A DNA stretch of 64,000 bases. Source: Myxococcota bacterium (GTDB lineage Bacteria > Myxococcota_A > Bradymonadia > UBA7976 > UBA1532). The notes below the pieces were generated by a model. The model was not told the DNA's origin. It saw nothing but the letters and a program-made list of their open reading frames with translations, and made no database searches. This document shows, in pieces, positions 10,854 through 19,287 of the stretch (its first letter is position 1; the number at the start of each line of letters is the position of its first letter). The position numbers and the translations under genes are program-made. The DNA is taken from assembly GCA_963169045.1 (NCBI GenBank), contig CAUJDF010000014.1, forward strand, positions 62,001 through 126,000. Direction: 5' to 3'.

Positions 10854-13397
10854 TCAATAGCGGCCCTGCACCCCGAACGACGGGAAGATGGGCGTGCTCG
10901 GCACGCCGGCGCTCTCGCGGTAGCGGTAGTCGTAGGTCGTCAGCTCGGTGTTGTCGGCGTTGTAGACGTTCTGCAGGTCGAGGTAGGCCGAGAAGCGCCA
11001 GGCGGGGAACGCCCAGGTCTTCTCGACGCGCAGGTCGAGCTGGTCGAACCAGCCCTGGCGCACGGAGTTGCGCGCGCCGCGCACCGCCTCGTAGTCGGCA
11101 TCGTCGCCCTCGAAGAGGCTGCCGACGATGGGGGTGCGGCGGTTGCCGGACACGAGGCGGAAGCGGGCGCCCACCTCCCAGCCCGCGCCGAGCTGGTAGC
11201 TGGCGACCGTCGTCAGGATGTGGGCCTGGTCGACGCCGGCGGCGACCCACGCCTCGTCGCTGCTGCGCCGCCGGTCGGCGCGGGACAGGGTGTAGGCGAC
11301 CCAGCCGTAGAAGCGCTCGGCGAGGTCGTGCTTCAGCAGCACCTCGAGGCCGTATGAACGCCCCTCGCCCCGGTTCGCGAAGCGCGTGCGCACGATCTCG
11401 ATCGACTCGAGGTCGTCGCCGCCGTTGACCTCCACGTCGTTGACGCGGTCGGCGAGGTCGTGGCGGTGCAGCCAGAAGCCGCCGACGTCGAGCAGGATCG
11501 GCGGCGCGAGGCGCCACTCGAAGCCGGCGCCGTATTGCTCGGCCCACTCCGGGTGCAGCTCCGGGTTGCCGAACTCGGGGTCGAGGCGCTGCTCCGGCGG
11601 CGGCTGGTTGGTGAGACCGGCGCCGGCCTTGAGCGCGAACGTGGGCGAGAGCGCGTACCGCGCGTTCAGCCGCGGATCGGCGCGCCACCGGAAGCGGCCG
11701 TGCCACCTGTAGGTGTCGAGGCGCGCGCCGGGGACGAGCGTCAGGTCGCCGAAGCGCCAGTCGGCCTCGAGGAACGTGGCCGCGGCGACGTTCTCGTACT
11801 CGCGCTCCACACGCTGCGTCTCGCGCACCGCCCCGCCGCCGCCGGGGAAGGGGCGGTAGTCCTCGACGCGCCGGCGCTGGGTGGCCCCGAGGAAGACCGA
11901 GCGGCCCTGGACGTCGACGCCGGTGCGCAGGGTCAGCGAGGCGGCCGCCTCGAGCTTGAGGTCGAAGCGGCCGCCGTAGGTGAGCACCGTCTCGTCCACC
12001 TTCGTCTCGCCGCGGTCCACCGCGCGCAGGTCGAGACCCACGGTGGGCGAGAGCGTCCACTCGACGCCGTCCGTGCGGGCGTCCCAGTCGAGCTTCAGCC
12101 GGTGGAACGCGACGCTCGCGCCCTGCTCGCCCTCCTCGTCGTCGCGGTTGCCGCGGTCGTTGAGCACGCGGATGGAGTCCTCGGAGCCGAAGACGAACAA
12201 CGACAGACGATGGCGGCCGGAGAGGCGGCGCGTCACGCGCGCCTGGTAGTCGTAGTAGGCCGGCGAGACCGTGGAGAGACGCTCCTCGACGAAGGTGTCC
12301 GCGGCGGCGATCACCCTGTCGACGTAGCTGCGGCGGCCGGCCACGGCGAGTCCCCAGCCGTTGCCGAGCGGCCCCTCGACGAAGCCACCGGCGTCGAAGA
12401 GGTCGACGTCGACGGAGCCGCGCCAGCGCTCGGCGTCCGCGCGACGCGTGCCCACGTCGATGACGCCGGCGAGCGCGCGCCCGTAACGCACGCTGTAGTT
12501 GCCCGGGTAGAAGTCGATGCGCTCGAGGATCTCGGGCGGCAGCACCGATGGCCCGTTGAAGAAGTGGTAGACGAGCGGAATCTTCAGTCCGTCCACGAAG
12601 ATGGACGTGTCGCGCGGCGAGCTCCCGCGGACGACGAGCGTGCCGCGCACGTTGGGCGCGCGCGCGATGCCGGGCAGGTTCTGGACGGCGCGGAGCGGAT
12701 CGCCGAACGAGCCGGGCACCGTGCGCAGGAGCTCGGCCTCGAGCGTGCGGCGCGTCAGGCCGGACGCGGGGCGCGGCGCGCGGACGACGATCTCCGCCTC
12801 CTGCGGCAGCGGCTCGAGGGCGACGTCGGCGACCGCGTCCGCGCCCTCCGCGAGGGCGATCGCGCGCGTGGCCGGGCGGTGCAGCGGAGAGGAGACGACG
12901 AGCGCCCCCGCGCCGGCGGCAAGGCCCTCGAAAGCGAAGCGGCCTTCGCGGTCGGTCTCCGTGGCGAGCTCGCCGAGCTCGACGACCGCGCCGACGACGG
13001 CCTGACCCGTCTCCGCGTCGGTGACGCGGCCGTGGGCGCGCGCGGGGAGCGCCGCCGGCGGCGGCAGGCGGAAGCGGTACACGAAGGGCACCCGGACCGC
13101 GATCGGGGCGCCGCCCGAGCGGGCGGGCTCGAAGCGGAAGGCGAGCGCCGCCGCGACCGCCGCCTCCTCGAGGCCGTGGCCGAGCGGGGCGGACGTCGTC
13201 TCCACCTCGGTCACCTCGCCCGCCTCGTCGATCGTCAGGATCAACGCGACGTCCCCCTCGACGCCGGCCTGCATCGCCTCGGGCGGATAGGGCGCCTCGT
13301 TGCCCTGCACGAGGCGCGGCGGCTCGATCGGCGCCTCCTGCGCCCGCGCCTCGAGCGACGTCAACCACAACACGAAGAGCAGTCCGAGCCCGCGCAT
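10854..13397 (-). CDS. TonB-dependent outer membrane receptor with fused N-terminal TonB C-terminal-like domain
   Basis: The 847-residue protein has a signal peptide (LLFVLWLTSLEARA), then about 85 residues that look like the TonB C-terminal domain (APYPPEAMQAGVEGDVAL, FRFEPARSGGAPI). A carboxypeptidase-regulatory-like domain follows (HGRVTDAETGQAVVGAVVEL near 120), then a plug with RAVQNLPGIARAPNVRGTLVVRG and IFVDGLKIPLVYHFFNG. The last 500 residues alternate aromatic beta strands like a 22-strand barrel and end in GVQGRY. Such receptors bind large substrates outside the cell and import them using TonB-ExbB-ExbD. The substrate is unknown. The fused TonB-like domain is unusual for classical receptors. 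No transport partner genes are adjacent. Confidence 0.88.
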   Translation of the reverse strand: MRGLGLLFVLWLTSLEARAQEAPIEPPRLVQGNEAPYPPEAMQAGVEGDVALILTIDEAGEVTEVETTSAPLGHGLEEAAVAAALAFRFEPARSGGAPIAVRVPFVYRFRLPPPAALPARAHGRVTDAETGQAVVGAVVELGELATETDREGRFAFEGLAAGAGALVVSSPLHRPATRAIALAEGADAVADVALEPLPQEAEIVVRAPRPASGLTRRTLEAELLRTVPGSFGDPLRAVQNLPGIARAPNVRGTLVVRGSSPRDTSIFVDGLKIPLVYHFFNGPSVLPPEILERIDFYPGNYSVRYGRALAGVIDVGTRRADAERWRGSVDVDLFDAGGFVEGPLGNGWGLAVAGRRSYVDRVIAAADTFVEERLSTVSPAYYDYQARVTRRLSGRHRLSLFVFGSEDSIRVLNDRGNRDDEEGEQGASVAFHRLKLDWDARTDGVEWTLSPTVGLDLRAVDRGETKVDETVLTYGGRFDLKLEAAASLTLRTGVDVQGRSVFLGATQRRRVEDYRPFPGGGGAVRETQRVEREYENVAAATFLEADWRFGDLTLVPGARLDTYRWHGRFRWRADPRLNARYALSPTFALKAGAGLTNQPPPEQRLDPEFGNPELHPEWAEQYGAGFEWRLAPPILLDVGGFWLHRHDLADRVNDVEVNGGDDLESIEIVRTRFANRGEGRSYGLEVLLKHDLAERFYGWVAYTLSRADRRRSSDEAWVAAGVDQAHILTTVASYQLGAGWEVGARFRLVSGNRRTPIVGSLFEGDDADYEAVRGARNSVRQGWFDQLDLRVEKTWAFPAWRFSAYLDLQNVYNADNTELTTYDYRYRESAGVPSTPIFPSFGVQGRY

Positions 13398-13500
13398 CGT
13401 CGTTCATTGGGCCGATGTGCGCGTCCGAGGCAAGGGCAATTCCGGGTCGCGCGGCGTTCGGGGCTTTCCTGTTAGGATGCCGGCGTCGCAGGAGGTGCCG

Positions 13501-14862
13501 ATGAAGTCACTGAGAGCAGCCGCAGCCGTCGCGGCGGTCGCCGTCCCCGGGCTCGCGGGTGCGCAGACGAACCAATGCGTGCCCGACCAGGTCTCGTTCG
13601 GCTGGACGCAGCCCAACGCCGTGGCCATCGCGAACCCGAACTCCACGCGCTGGCCGGTCGACGCCACCATCCGCGTCGCGTACGGCGGCACCTGGTGCCC
13701 CGAAGCGAGCCAGATCGAGCTGACCGAGATCGACACCGGCGAGGGCGTGCCGGCCCAGATCCGCATGAAGACGCCGCAGCTCATCGTCGGTAACGAGGCG
13801 CCGCCGCTGACGCTCGTCGAGATCGATCCCATGACCGATCTGAAGGAGCGCACCGACTACCGCGTCACGCTGCGCCCGCCGAACCCTTCGTTGCCGATCT
13901 TCGAGGAGTACCAGATCGAGTTCCGCACCAAGGGCGGCGGCGACAACGCGAAGCTCGAGCCGGTGCCCGATTTCGAAGGCATCCGCGGTGTCATCCCCGC
14001 GGGGCCGCGCTGCGGCGAGGGTTTCTTCGGCGCGCTGCAGAACAACAACCCTGCCTGCACCGTGCCGAGCCGGCTGAAGCTGCGCGTGAAGTTCCGGCCG
14101 CTCGACCGCGCGGACCTCAGCTACATCGTGTACCGCGTGTCGAGCACCCAGCTCGACGTCGACGGCAACCCCATCGACTCGACCGCCGACACGACCGAGC
14201 TGCCGGTGTACTTCCAGCCGGGCCTCGCCGACGTCACCCAGACGGGCCTGCCCGAGCTCGAGGTGCCGGTGGTGGTGCACTACTACCCGCTGCCGCGCCG
14301 CGACTGCTTCAGCGTGCGTGTGATCGACGAGTGGGGCCGCGAGCGGGGCGACACGTCCAACAAGGCGTGCATCGACCTGAACATGGACAGCCAGTGGTTC
14401 GAGCGACTGCCCGACCTCGAGGCCGACGAGGAGACGGCGCAGGTCGCAACCCAGATCCGCTCGTCGATCGAGATGGGCACGCTGCCGCTCGACCCCTGCC
14501 CGGAGGGCTGCGATCCGCTCGTCCAGGGCCAGTGCATGTCGGGCTTCCCCGATCCGAACCCGTTCGAGACGACGGAGCCGGTGCCGGGGCAGTCGTGCGG
14601 CAACATCGGCATCCACGGCGGTGATCCCGACCGTCCCATCCCGCCGATCGAGGACGGCGGGCAGGGCGGCGCAGGCGGCGCTGGTGGGGCCGGCGGTGCG
14701 GGTGGCGCCGGTGGCGGCGCCGGCGGCGGCGGTGGCGACGATGATGACGACGGCGGTGGCGGAGGCGGCGGCTGCGACGCGGTCGGCGCAGCCGGCGGCA
14801 CGTCGCTGCTCGCCCTGCTCGGCCTCGCCGGCCTCCCCCTGATCCGGCGCCGCCGGCGCTGA
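13501..14862 (+). CDS. exported protein with MYXO-CTERM-like C-terminal sorting tail
   Basis: 453 residues, starting at an ATG with a strong AGGAGG site 7 nt upstream. It has a signal peptide (AAAVAAVAVPGLAGAQ), then about 400 residues rich in beta strand and in Cys (CVPDQ, TWCPEAS, GPRCGEGF, NPACTVPS), possibly Ig-like. Near residue 385 comes a long Gly/Ala linker with a five-Asp block. The tail is a Gly-Cys motif (GGGGCDAVG), a hydrophobic segment (LLALLGLAGLPLI) and five Arg. That order is the MYXO-CTERM pattern, in which Cys-dependent processing is thought to sort proteins to the cell surface. A matching tail occurs at the right end of the window. Function of the body unknown. Confidence 0.82.
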   Translation: MKSLRAAAAVAAVAVPGLAGAQTNQCVPDQVSFGWTQPNAVAIANPNSTRWPVDATIRVAYGGTWCPEASQIELTEIDTGEGVPAQIRMKTPQLIVGNEAPPLTLVEIDPMTDLKERTDYRVTLRPPNPSLPIFEEYQIEFRTKGGGDNAKLEPVPDFEGIRGVIPAGPRCGEGFFGALQNNNPACTVPSRLKLRVKFRPLDRADLSYIVYRVSSTQLDVDGNPIDSTADTTELPVYFQPGLADVTQTGLPELEVPVVVHYYPLPRRDCFSVRVIDEWGRERGDTSNKACIDLNMDSQWFERLPDLEADEETAQVATQIRSSIEMGTLPLDPCPEGCDPLVQGQCMSGFPDPNPFETTEPVPGQSCGNIGIHGGDPDRPIPPIEDGGQGGAGGAGGAGGAGGAGGGAGGGGGDDDDDGGGGGGGCDAVGAAGGTSLLALLGLAGLPLIRRRRR

Positions 14863-14923
14863 GACACACCGCCCGCCTCACGTCGAAGTTCTCATTTCTG
14901 ACATTCCGTGCGATGCCTTGACT

Positions 14924-17221
14924 GTGAGTCGGCGCACTCCCCCCGACACCGGGCGCACCGTCGCGTTCTTCCTCGTGGCTGCGATCCTCGGCCTCTTCAC
15001 GGCGGCGCTCGCCCGGCAGCTCCGCGCGCCGTGGTCCGGCGCGGTCGTGGCCGACGGCGGCGGCGCGTGGATCACGGTCACCGCCATCCACCCCGACAGC
15101 CCGGCCGACTGGGCGGGCCTGCATCCGGGCGACCGGGTGCCGATCGACCTCGTGCCCCCGGCGCGGGCGGTCCACCCGGGGGAAACGCTCGACATCGGTG
15201 ACGGGAAAGGACGCCGTGTCCGGCTGATCCCGGACGCGACGCCGCTGCGCGTGCTCGCGATCCACGGCGGCGCGCTGTTCGTCGCCGGGCTGGGCTGGCT
15301 CATGGCGGGGCTGGTGCACACGCTGCGGCGCCGCGACGGACCGCTGACGCGGCTGCTCTTCGTGGCGCATGCGGCCATCGGCCTGGGGCTGCTGGCCGCG
15401 GTGCCCGACGCCTCCGCGGACCTGCTGCAGCGAGGCGGGGCGGCGACGACGCTGCACCGCGCGGCCGTCCCGCTCGGGGCCGCGCTGCTGTTGCACGCGC
15501 TCGTGATGCTGCGGCGGGAGCTCGGGCGCCGCGGCGGCGCGTCGTGGCTGCCTCTGGCGGGCTACGTCGTGGGGAGCGCAGGCGCGGCGGCGACGGTCGT
15601 GACCGAGGGCCTCATGCCGGCAGTGCTCGGGGCCGCCGTCCTGCACCTGCTCGCAGTCGGCCTGCTGGCGTCCGCGAGGGCCCAGGAGCCGGCGTACACC
15701 GAGCGGCAGCAGCTCGGGTGGCTGCTCGTGGGCCTGGTGCTCCCCTCGCTGGCCTTCGTGGGCATCTCGGCGACGGCGCGCCTCGGCAGCGGCGAGGACG
15801 TCGTGCACCTCGCCGGCGACGTGCTGGCGCTCTCCTCGCTGGCGGTGCCGGCGACGATCGCCTTCGCGACGCTGAAGTACCGGCTGCTCGACGTGGAGGC
15901 GCTCGTCGGACGGGCGCTGCTCGACGGGCTGCTGGCGGCGCCGCTCGCGGGCGCGGTGCTGGCGGTCGCGGGCGCCGTGGCCGACGTGCCGGCGCCGCGC
16001 GGGCCGTTCCTGGTGCTCGCGGCGGGCGCGCTGGCGGCGATCGTGTGGTGGCGACTGCGGCGGCCGCTCCGTCGGCTGGCGGCGCGTTTCGCCTGGGGGC
16101 GGCACGTCTCGCCCGCGCGGCTGCGGCGGCGGGTGGAGGGCGCGCTGCTGGCGGCGCGCGATCCGGCGGCGGCTCTGACCGCCGTGGCGGACGCGTTGAC
16201 CAACGAGCTGGACGTTTTCGAGGCGCGCTGCCTCGTGGAGAGCGGCGACGGGCGCTGGCGGCCGTATGCGCCGGACGGGGCGCTCGCGCCGGTGGCGCTG
16301 CCGGCGGGCGGGCACCTGCTGGGCCTGGCGCGGGTGTTCTGCGCGCCGGTCTCGGCGGCGGACCTGGCGGCGGGGCCGCTCGACGACGAGGAGCGGGCCC
16401 TGCTCTCCTCGCCGGCGGGCGGGGCCACGTCGCTGCTGGCGCCGTGCCTGGTCGAGGACCGCCTCGTGGCGGTGCTCCAGCTCGGACCGGGCCGGCACGG
16501 CGTCGTCCCGGAGCGCACGGCCTATCGCGCGCTGGCGCACCTCGCAGCGGTGATCGGTCCGCAGCTCGAGCCGCACGTGCGGCTCGCGGCGATGGCGCGC
16601 CGGCTCGAAGTGACGCAGGACGTCGCTGCGGCGGAGCGCGCGGAGCTGCTCGAGCTGGTGGCGCGCGACACGGCGCGGCGGCTGCGGCCGGCGTTGTCGG
16701 CGCTGCGCGACCGGGTGCGCGACGGGACCGACGCCGAGGCGCTCGCCGCGCTCGAGCGCATGTTCTCGGGCATCGTCGCGGCGGAGACGGATCCGCGCCG
16801 GCGCCTGATCGACGCCGCGCCGGTGCTCGACGAGGCCTGCCTGATCGTGGAGCCGGCGCTACAGACGCACGGCGTGGCGCTGGTGCGGCAGACGGCACGG
16901 CCGGCGCCGGTGACGAGCGATCCCGACCGGCTGCGGCTGCTGGTGGCGGAGATGCTGCGCCAGTCGCTCGAGGCGGTGCTGCACGCGCCGGGGCCGCGCC
17001 AGATCACGCTGGTGGCGTCGTTCGAGGACGGGCTCGCGCTGACGCTGCTCGACAGCGGTCCGGAGCGGCCCACGCTCGACGAGCCGCTGCTCGCGGCGCC
17101 GTGGCCGTTCATCTCGGCGGCGCTGATGGAGCGCCTGGTGCGACTCGACGGCGGGCGCATCGCGCGCGGCCCCGGGCCCGCCGGTGGGCAGCAGATCCGC
17201 GTGTGGCTGCCGCCGCCGTGA
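14924..17221 (+). CDS. membrane sensor protein with PDZ-like, GAF-like and degenerate histidine-kinase domains
   Basis: About 765 residues. A first membrane helix (FFLVAAILGLFTAALA) is followed by a periplasmic PDZ-like segment (TAIHPDSPADWAGLHPGDRV), then six or more membrane helices to about residue 380, a GAF-like region (400-540), a helical linker and a C-terminal ATPase-like fold. The expected phospho-accepting His of a DHp helix is absent from ARDTARRLRPALSALRD. The N box is degenerate (MLRQSLEAVLHA) and the G1 box reads LLDSGPERP rather than DxGxG. A pseudokinase or scaffold is therefore more likely than an active kinase. The start could be GTG 14924 or TTG 14918. No response regulator is adjacent. 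It ends 1 nt from the stop of the convergent YihY gene. Confidence 0.75.
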   Translation: MSRRTPPDTGRTVAFFLVAAILGLFTAALARQLRAPWSGAVVADGGGAWITVTAIHPDSPADWAGLHPGDRVPIDLVPPARAVHPGETLDIGDGKGRRVRLIPDATPLRVLAIHGGALFVAGLGWLMAGLVHTLRRRDGPLTRLLFVAHAAIGLGLLAAVPDASADLLQRGGAATTLHRAAVPLGAALLLHALVMLRRELGRRGGASWLPLAGYVVGSAGAAATVVTEGLMPAVLGAAVLHLLAVGLLASARAQEPAYTERQQLGWLLVGLVLPSLAFVGISATARLGSGEDVVHLAGDVLALSSLAVPATIAFATLKYRLLDVEALVGRALLDGLLAAPLAGAVLAVAGAVADVPAPRGPFLVLAAGALAAIVWWRLRRPLRRLAARFAWGRHVSPARLRRRVEGALLAARDPAAALTAVADALTNELDVFEARCLVESGDGRWRPYAPDGALAPVALPAGGHLLGLARVFCAPVSAADLAAGPLDDEERALLSSPAGGATSLLAPCLVEDRLVAVLQLGPGRHGVVPERTAYRALAHLAAVIGPQLEPHVRLAAMARRLEVTQDVAAAERAELLELVARDTARRLRPALSALRDRVRDGTDAEALAALERMFSGIVAAETDPRRRLIDAAPVLDEACLIVEPALQTHGVALVRQTARPAPVTSDPDRLRLLVAEMLRQSLEAVLHAPGPRQITLVASFEDGLALTLLDSGPERPTLDEPLLAAPWPFISAALMERLVRLDGGRIARGPGPAGGQQIRVWLPPP

Positions 17222-17222
17222 A

Positions 17223-18545
17223 TCAGGCGGAGTCGGCGCGGGCGAGGAGCGTCTCCACATCGACGTCGAGATCGGCGTCGAGGTGGTCCTGCGCGAGGCG
17301 CAGGCGGTCCTCGACGGCGCGTGCGGCGCCCTTCGCCGGCAGCTGGCCGGGCTGGTAACCGCGGCGCGACGGCAGCGCGTACAACTCGCCCAGCGTGATG
17401 CGGGTGAGCGCGCGGCCGGGGATGACCTCGGGACCCGGCGCCGCGTCCTCGACCGGCACGAGCAGCTGCGCCTCGGTGAGCAGGCGCACCGCGGGCTGCA
17501 GCTCGGCAAGGGAGACCTCGAGCCGGCGCGCGACGTCCTCGAGCGAGACGCCGCCCCCCTGCGTCCGGAAGCGCTCGGCCACCTCGAGGAAGACCCGCGC
17601 CGTCATGTAACCGGTGGGCATGCGCCGCTCGCCGTGCAGCTCGCGGTGCCGGCGCAGGACGCGCTCGTCGTTGAGCAGCTTCCAGTTCTGCGCGATGAAC
17701 GTGAGCTCGACGCCGCCGAGCACGATGATCCAGGTCACGTAGATCCAGAAGAAGAACATGGGGACGAGCGCGAACGAGCCGTAGATGGCCGCGCGGACCG
17801 AGCCCCTGTAGATGCTGCCGATGTACTCGTTGAAGCCCCACTTGGTGACGTCGAAGACGATCGCCGCGACGACGCCGGCGACGAGGGCGGGCCTCCAGCG
17901 GACGCGGGCGTGCGGCATGAGCCGGTAGATCATCGTGAGCGCGGTGACCTCGAGGAGCCACGGGACGACGCGGGCGGCGAACGGGACGCGCTCGAGGCCC
18001 GACTGCAGGGCGGCGGTCGCGTAGAGCGCGACGCCGGCCAGCGCCGGCGACAGCGTGATCACCGCGTAGAACGTGACCACGCGGCGGTGGAAGGGCCGCG
18101 TGTGCGTCACGCGCCAGATGCGGTTGAACGCGGTCTCGATCGACAGGAAGAGCGAGACGGCAGTGACGATCAGGAAGGCGAAGCCGACGGCGCCGACGGC
18201 GCCGGACCGGGCGCGCTCGAGGAACTGGTAGAGCTGGTCGGCGACCTCGGTGACGCTGCCGGCGAGGAAGCTGCTCGCGAGCCAGTCGGCGACTTGGCCG
18301 CTCACCTCCTCACTCGAGGTGAACGCGCGCAGCACGGCGAAGACGACGGCCAGGAGCGGGACGAGCGACAGCAGCGTGGTGAACGTCAGCGCGGCGGCCG
18401 CGCCGAGACAATCGTCGTGGTACAGCTGGCGCGCGAGCTGGAAGACCGTCCGGCCGACGACGGCCGGCCAGCGACGCCAGCGACTGCCGTCGGCCTGCGC
18501 GCTCTCGTAGACGGCGTCCATCCACTGGACGAGGCGGGCCCACAT
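17223..18545 (-). CDS. YihY/BrkB family inner membrane protein with C-terminal winged-helix-like extension
   Basis: The 440-residue protein has the YihY family core: the signature DDCLGAAAALTFTTLLSLVPLLAVVFAVL near residue 45 (read in parts) and about six membrane helices to residue 300, including FFFWIYVTWIIVLGGVELTFI. The family was once called RNase BN in error; its role is unresolved and may involve transport or envelope integrity. After residue 310 there is a cytoplasmic extension resembling a winged helix (LEDVARRLEVSLAELQPAVRLLTEAQLLVP), a common add-on in this family. The ATG has no Shine-Dalgarno sequence; TATCGT lies 7 nt upstream. Confidence 0.85.
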   Translation of the reverse strand: MWARLVQWMDAVYESAQADGSRWRRWPAVVGRTVFQLARQLYHDDCLGAAAALTFTTLLSLVPLLAVVFAVLRAFTSSEEVSGQVADWLASSFLAGSVTEVADQLYQFLERARSGAVGAVGFAFLIVTAVSLFLSIETAFNRIWRVTHTRPFHRRVVTFYAVITLSPALAGVALYATAALQSGLERVPFAARVVPWLLEVTALTMIYRLMPHARVRWRPALVAGVVAAIVFDVTKWGFNEYIGSIYRGSVRAAIYGSFALVPMFFFWIYVTWIIVLGGVELTFIAQNWKLLNDERVLRRHRELHGERRMPTGYMTARVFLEVAERFRTQGGGVSLEDVARRLEVSLAELQPAVRLLTEAQLLVPVEDAAPGPEVIPGRALTRITLGELYALPSRRGYQPGQLPAKGAARAVEDRLRLAQDHLDADLDVDVETLLARADSA

Positions 18546-18552
18546 CGCGGCA

Positions 18553-18558
18553 ACGATA
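18553..18558 (-). promoter_or_regulatory. candidate leaderless -10 box (YihY gene)
   Basis: TATCGT on the minus strand, followed by 7 nt and the ATG at 18545. No Shine-Dalgarno sequence and no clear -35. It has the same geometry as the boxes at 10075, 31737, 36274 and 39378. Confidence 0.35.
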
Positions 18559-18584
18559 CCCCGCGTGTCTCGCGCGGGCGATCT

Positions 18585-19229
18585 TCAGACGAGCGCGAGG
18601 CGGCTCGCGGGCGATCGGACGCTGAAATCGACCGTGCCGCCGGTGGCGAGGAAGACACCGTACTCCGTGCCGCGGACGGCGCGGACCGCGAGCTCGACCG
18701 TGCCGCCGGCCGCCGGGACCTTGGCCCAGGCGGCCTGAGCGAGGTAGTCCGCGAAGCGGGTGTAGCGCTTCGTCGGCTTCGGCAGATACGGCACGGCCAC
18801 GGCGTACCAGGTCTCCGGCGCGTTCAGCGGCGGCTTGGCGGCTGCGGTGATCACCGCCGCCTCGGCGCCGGCCCAGCGGTGGGTGACGGCCGAGGGGCCC
18901 AACGAGAGGCCGCCTCGCTGTACGGCGCCGGCCGCCGTCTTGGCCTCGTTCGTCGCCACCCGCACGCTGCGCATCGTGGCCTTGGAGCGGCCGCCGAGGT
19001 GCGCCGCGTCGCCGATCGCGATGCCCCGGTAGAGGAACTGCGCGGCATCGACCACCTCGAGCATCATCACCGCCAGCGGCTTGCCCTCGAGCGAGAAGGC
19101 GTGGTCGGGCTGCTCCTCGTGCGGCGACATGCCCTTCAGCAGGATGGGGAACGCGGTGAAGGAACGCGCCGCGTCCCAGCGGAGCGGCTGCGGCATGTCG
19201 GGATCGGGGGGCACCCACGGCGTCGGCAT
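18585..19229 (-). CDS. cytoplasmic protein of unknown function
   Basis: 214 residues with no signal peptide or membrane helix. The ATG is preceded by GAGG at good spacing. The N-terminus is Pro-rich (MPTPWVPPDPDMPQPLRW), then come segments that look like beta strands (PLAVMMLEVVDAAQFLYRG, ETWYAVAVPYLP, GTVELAVRAVRGTEYGVFLA). I do not recognise the family. It follows the CHAT protease gene on the same strand after 58 nt and could be the last gene of that operon, but the gap is longer than the others in it. Confidence 0.7.
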   Translation of the reverse strand: MPTPWVPPDPDMPQPLRWDAARSFTAFPILLKGMSPHEEQPDHAFSLEGKPLAVMMLEVVDAAQFLYRGIAIGDAAHLGGRSKATMRSVRVATNEAKTAAGAVQRGGLSLGPSAVTHRWAGAEAAVITAAAKPPLNAPETWYAVAVPYLPKPTKRYTRFADYLAQAAWAKVPAAGGTVELAVRAVRGTEYGVFLATGGTVDFSVRSPASRLALV

Positions 19230-19287
19230 GATGGACCTCGTGAAGCCTCGATGCTGCAGCGGAAGCGCGGCGCGCGCCAGCCTTCAT

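Noticed and set aside
14650-14790. Repetitive GGC/GGT run that could be taken for a repeat array
   Set aside because: It is a low-complexity Gly/Ala/Asp linker in one coding frame, without spacers or conserved repeat units, so not CRISPR or a mobile element.
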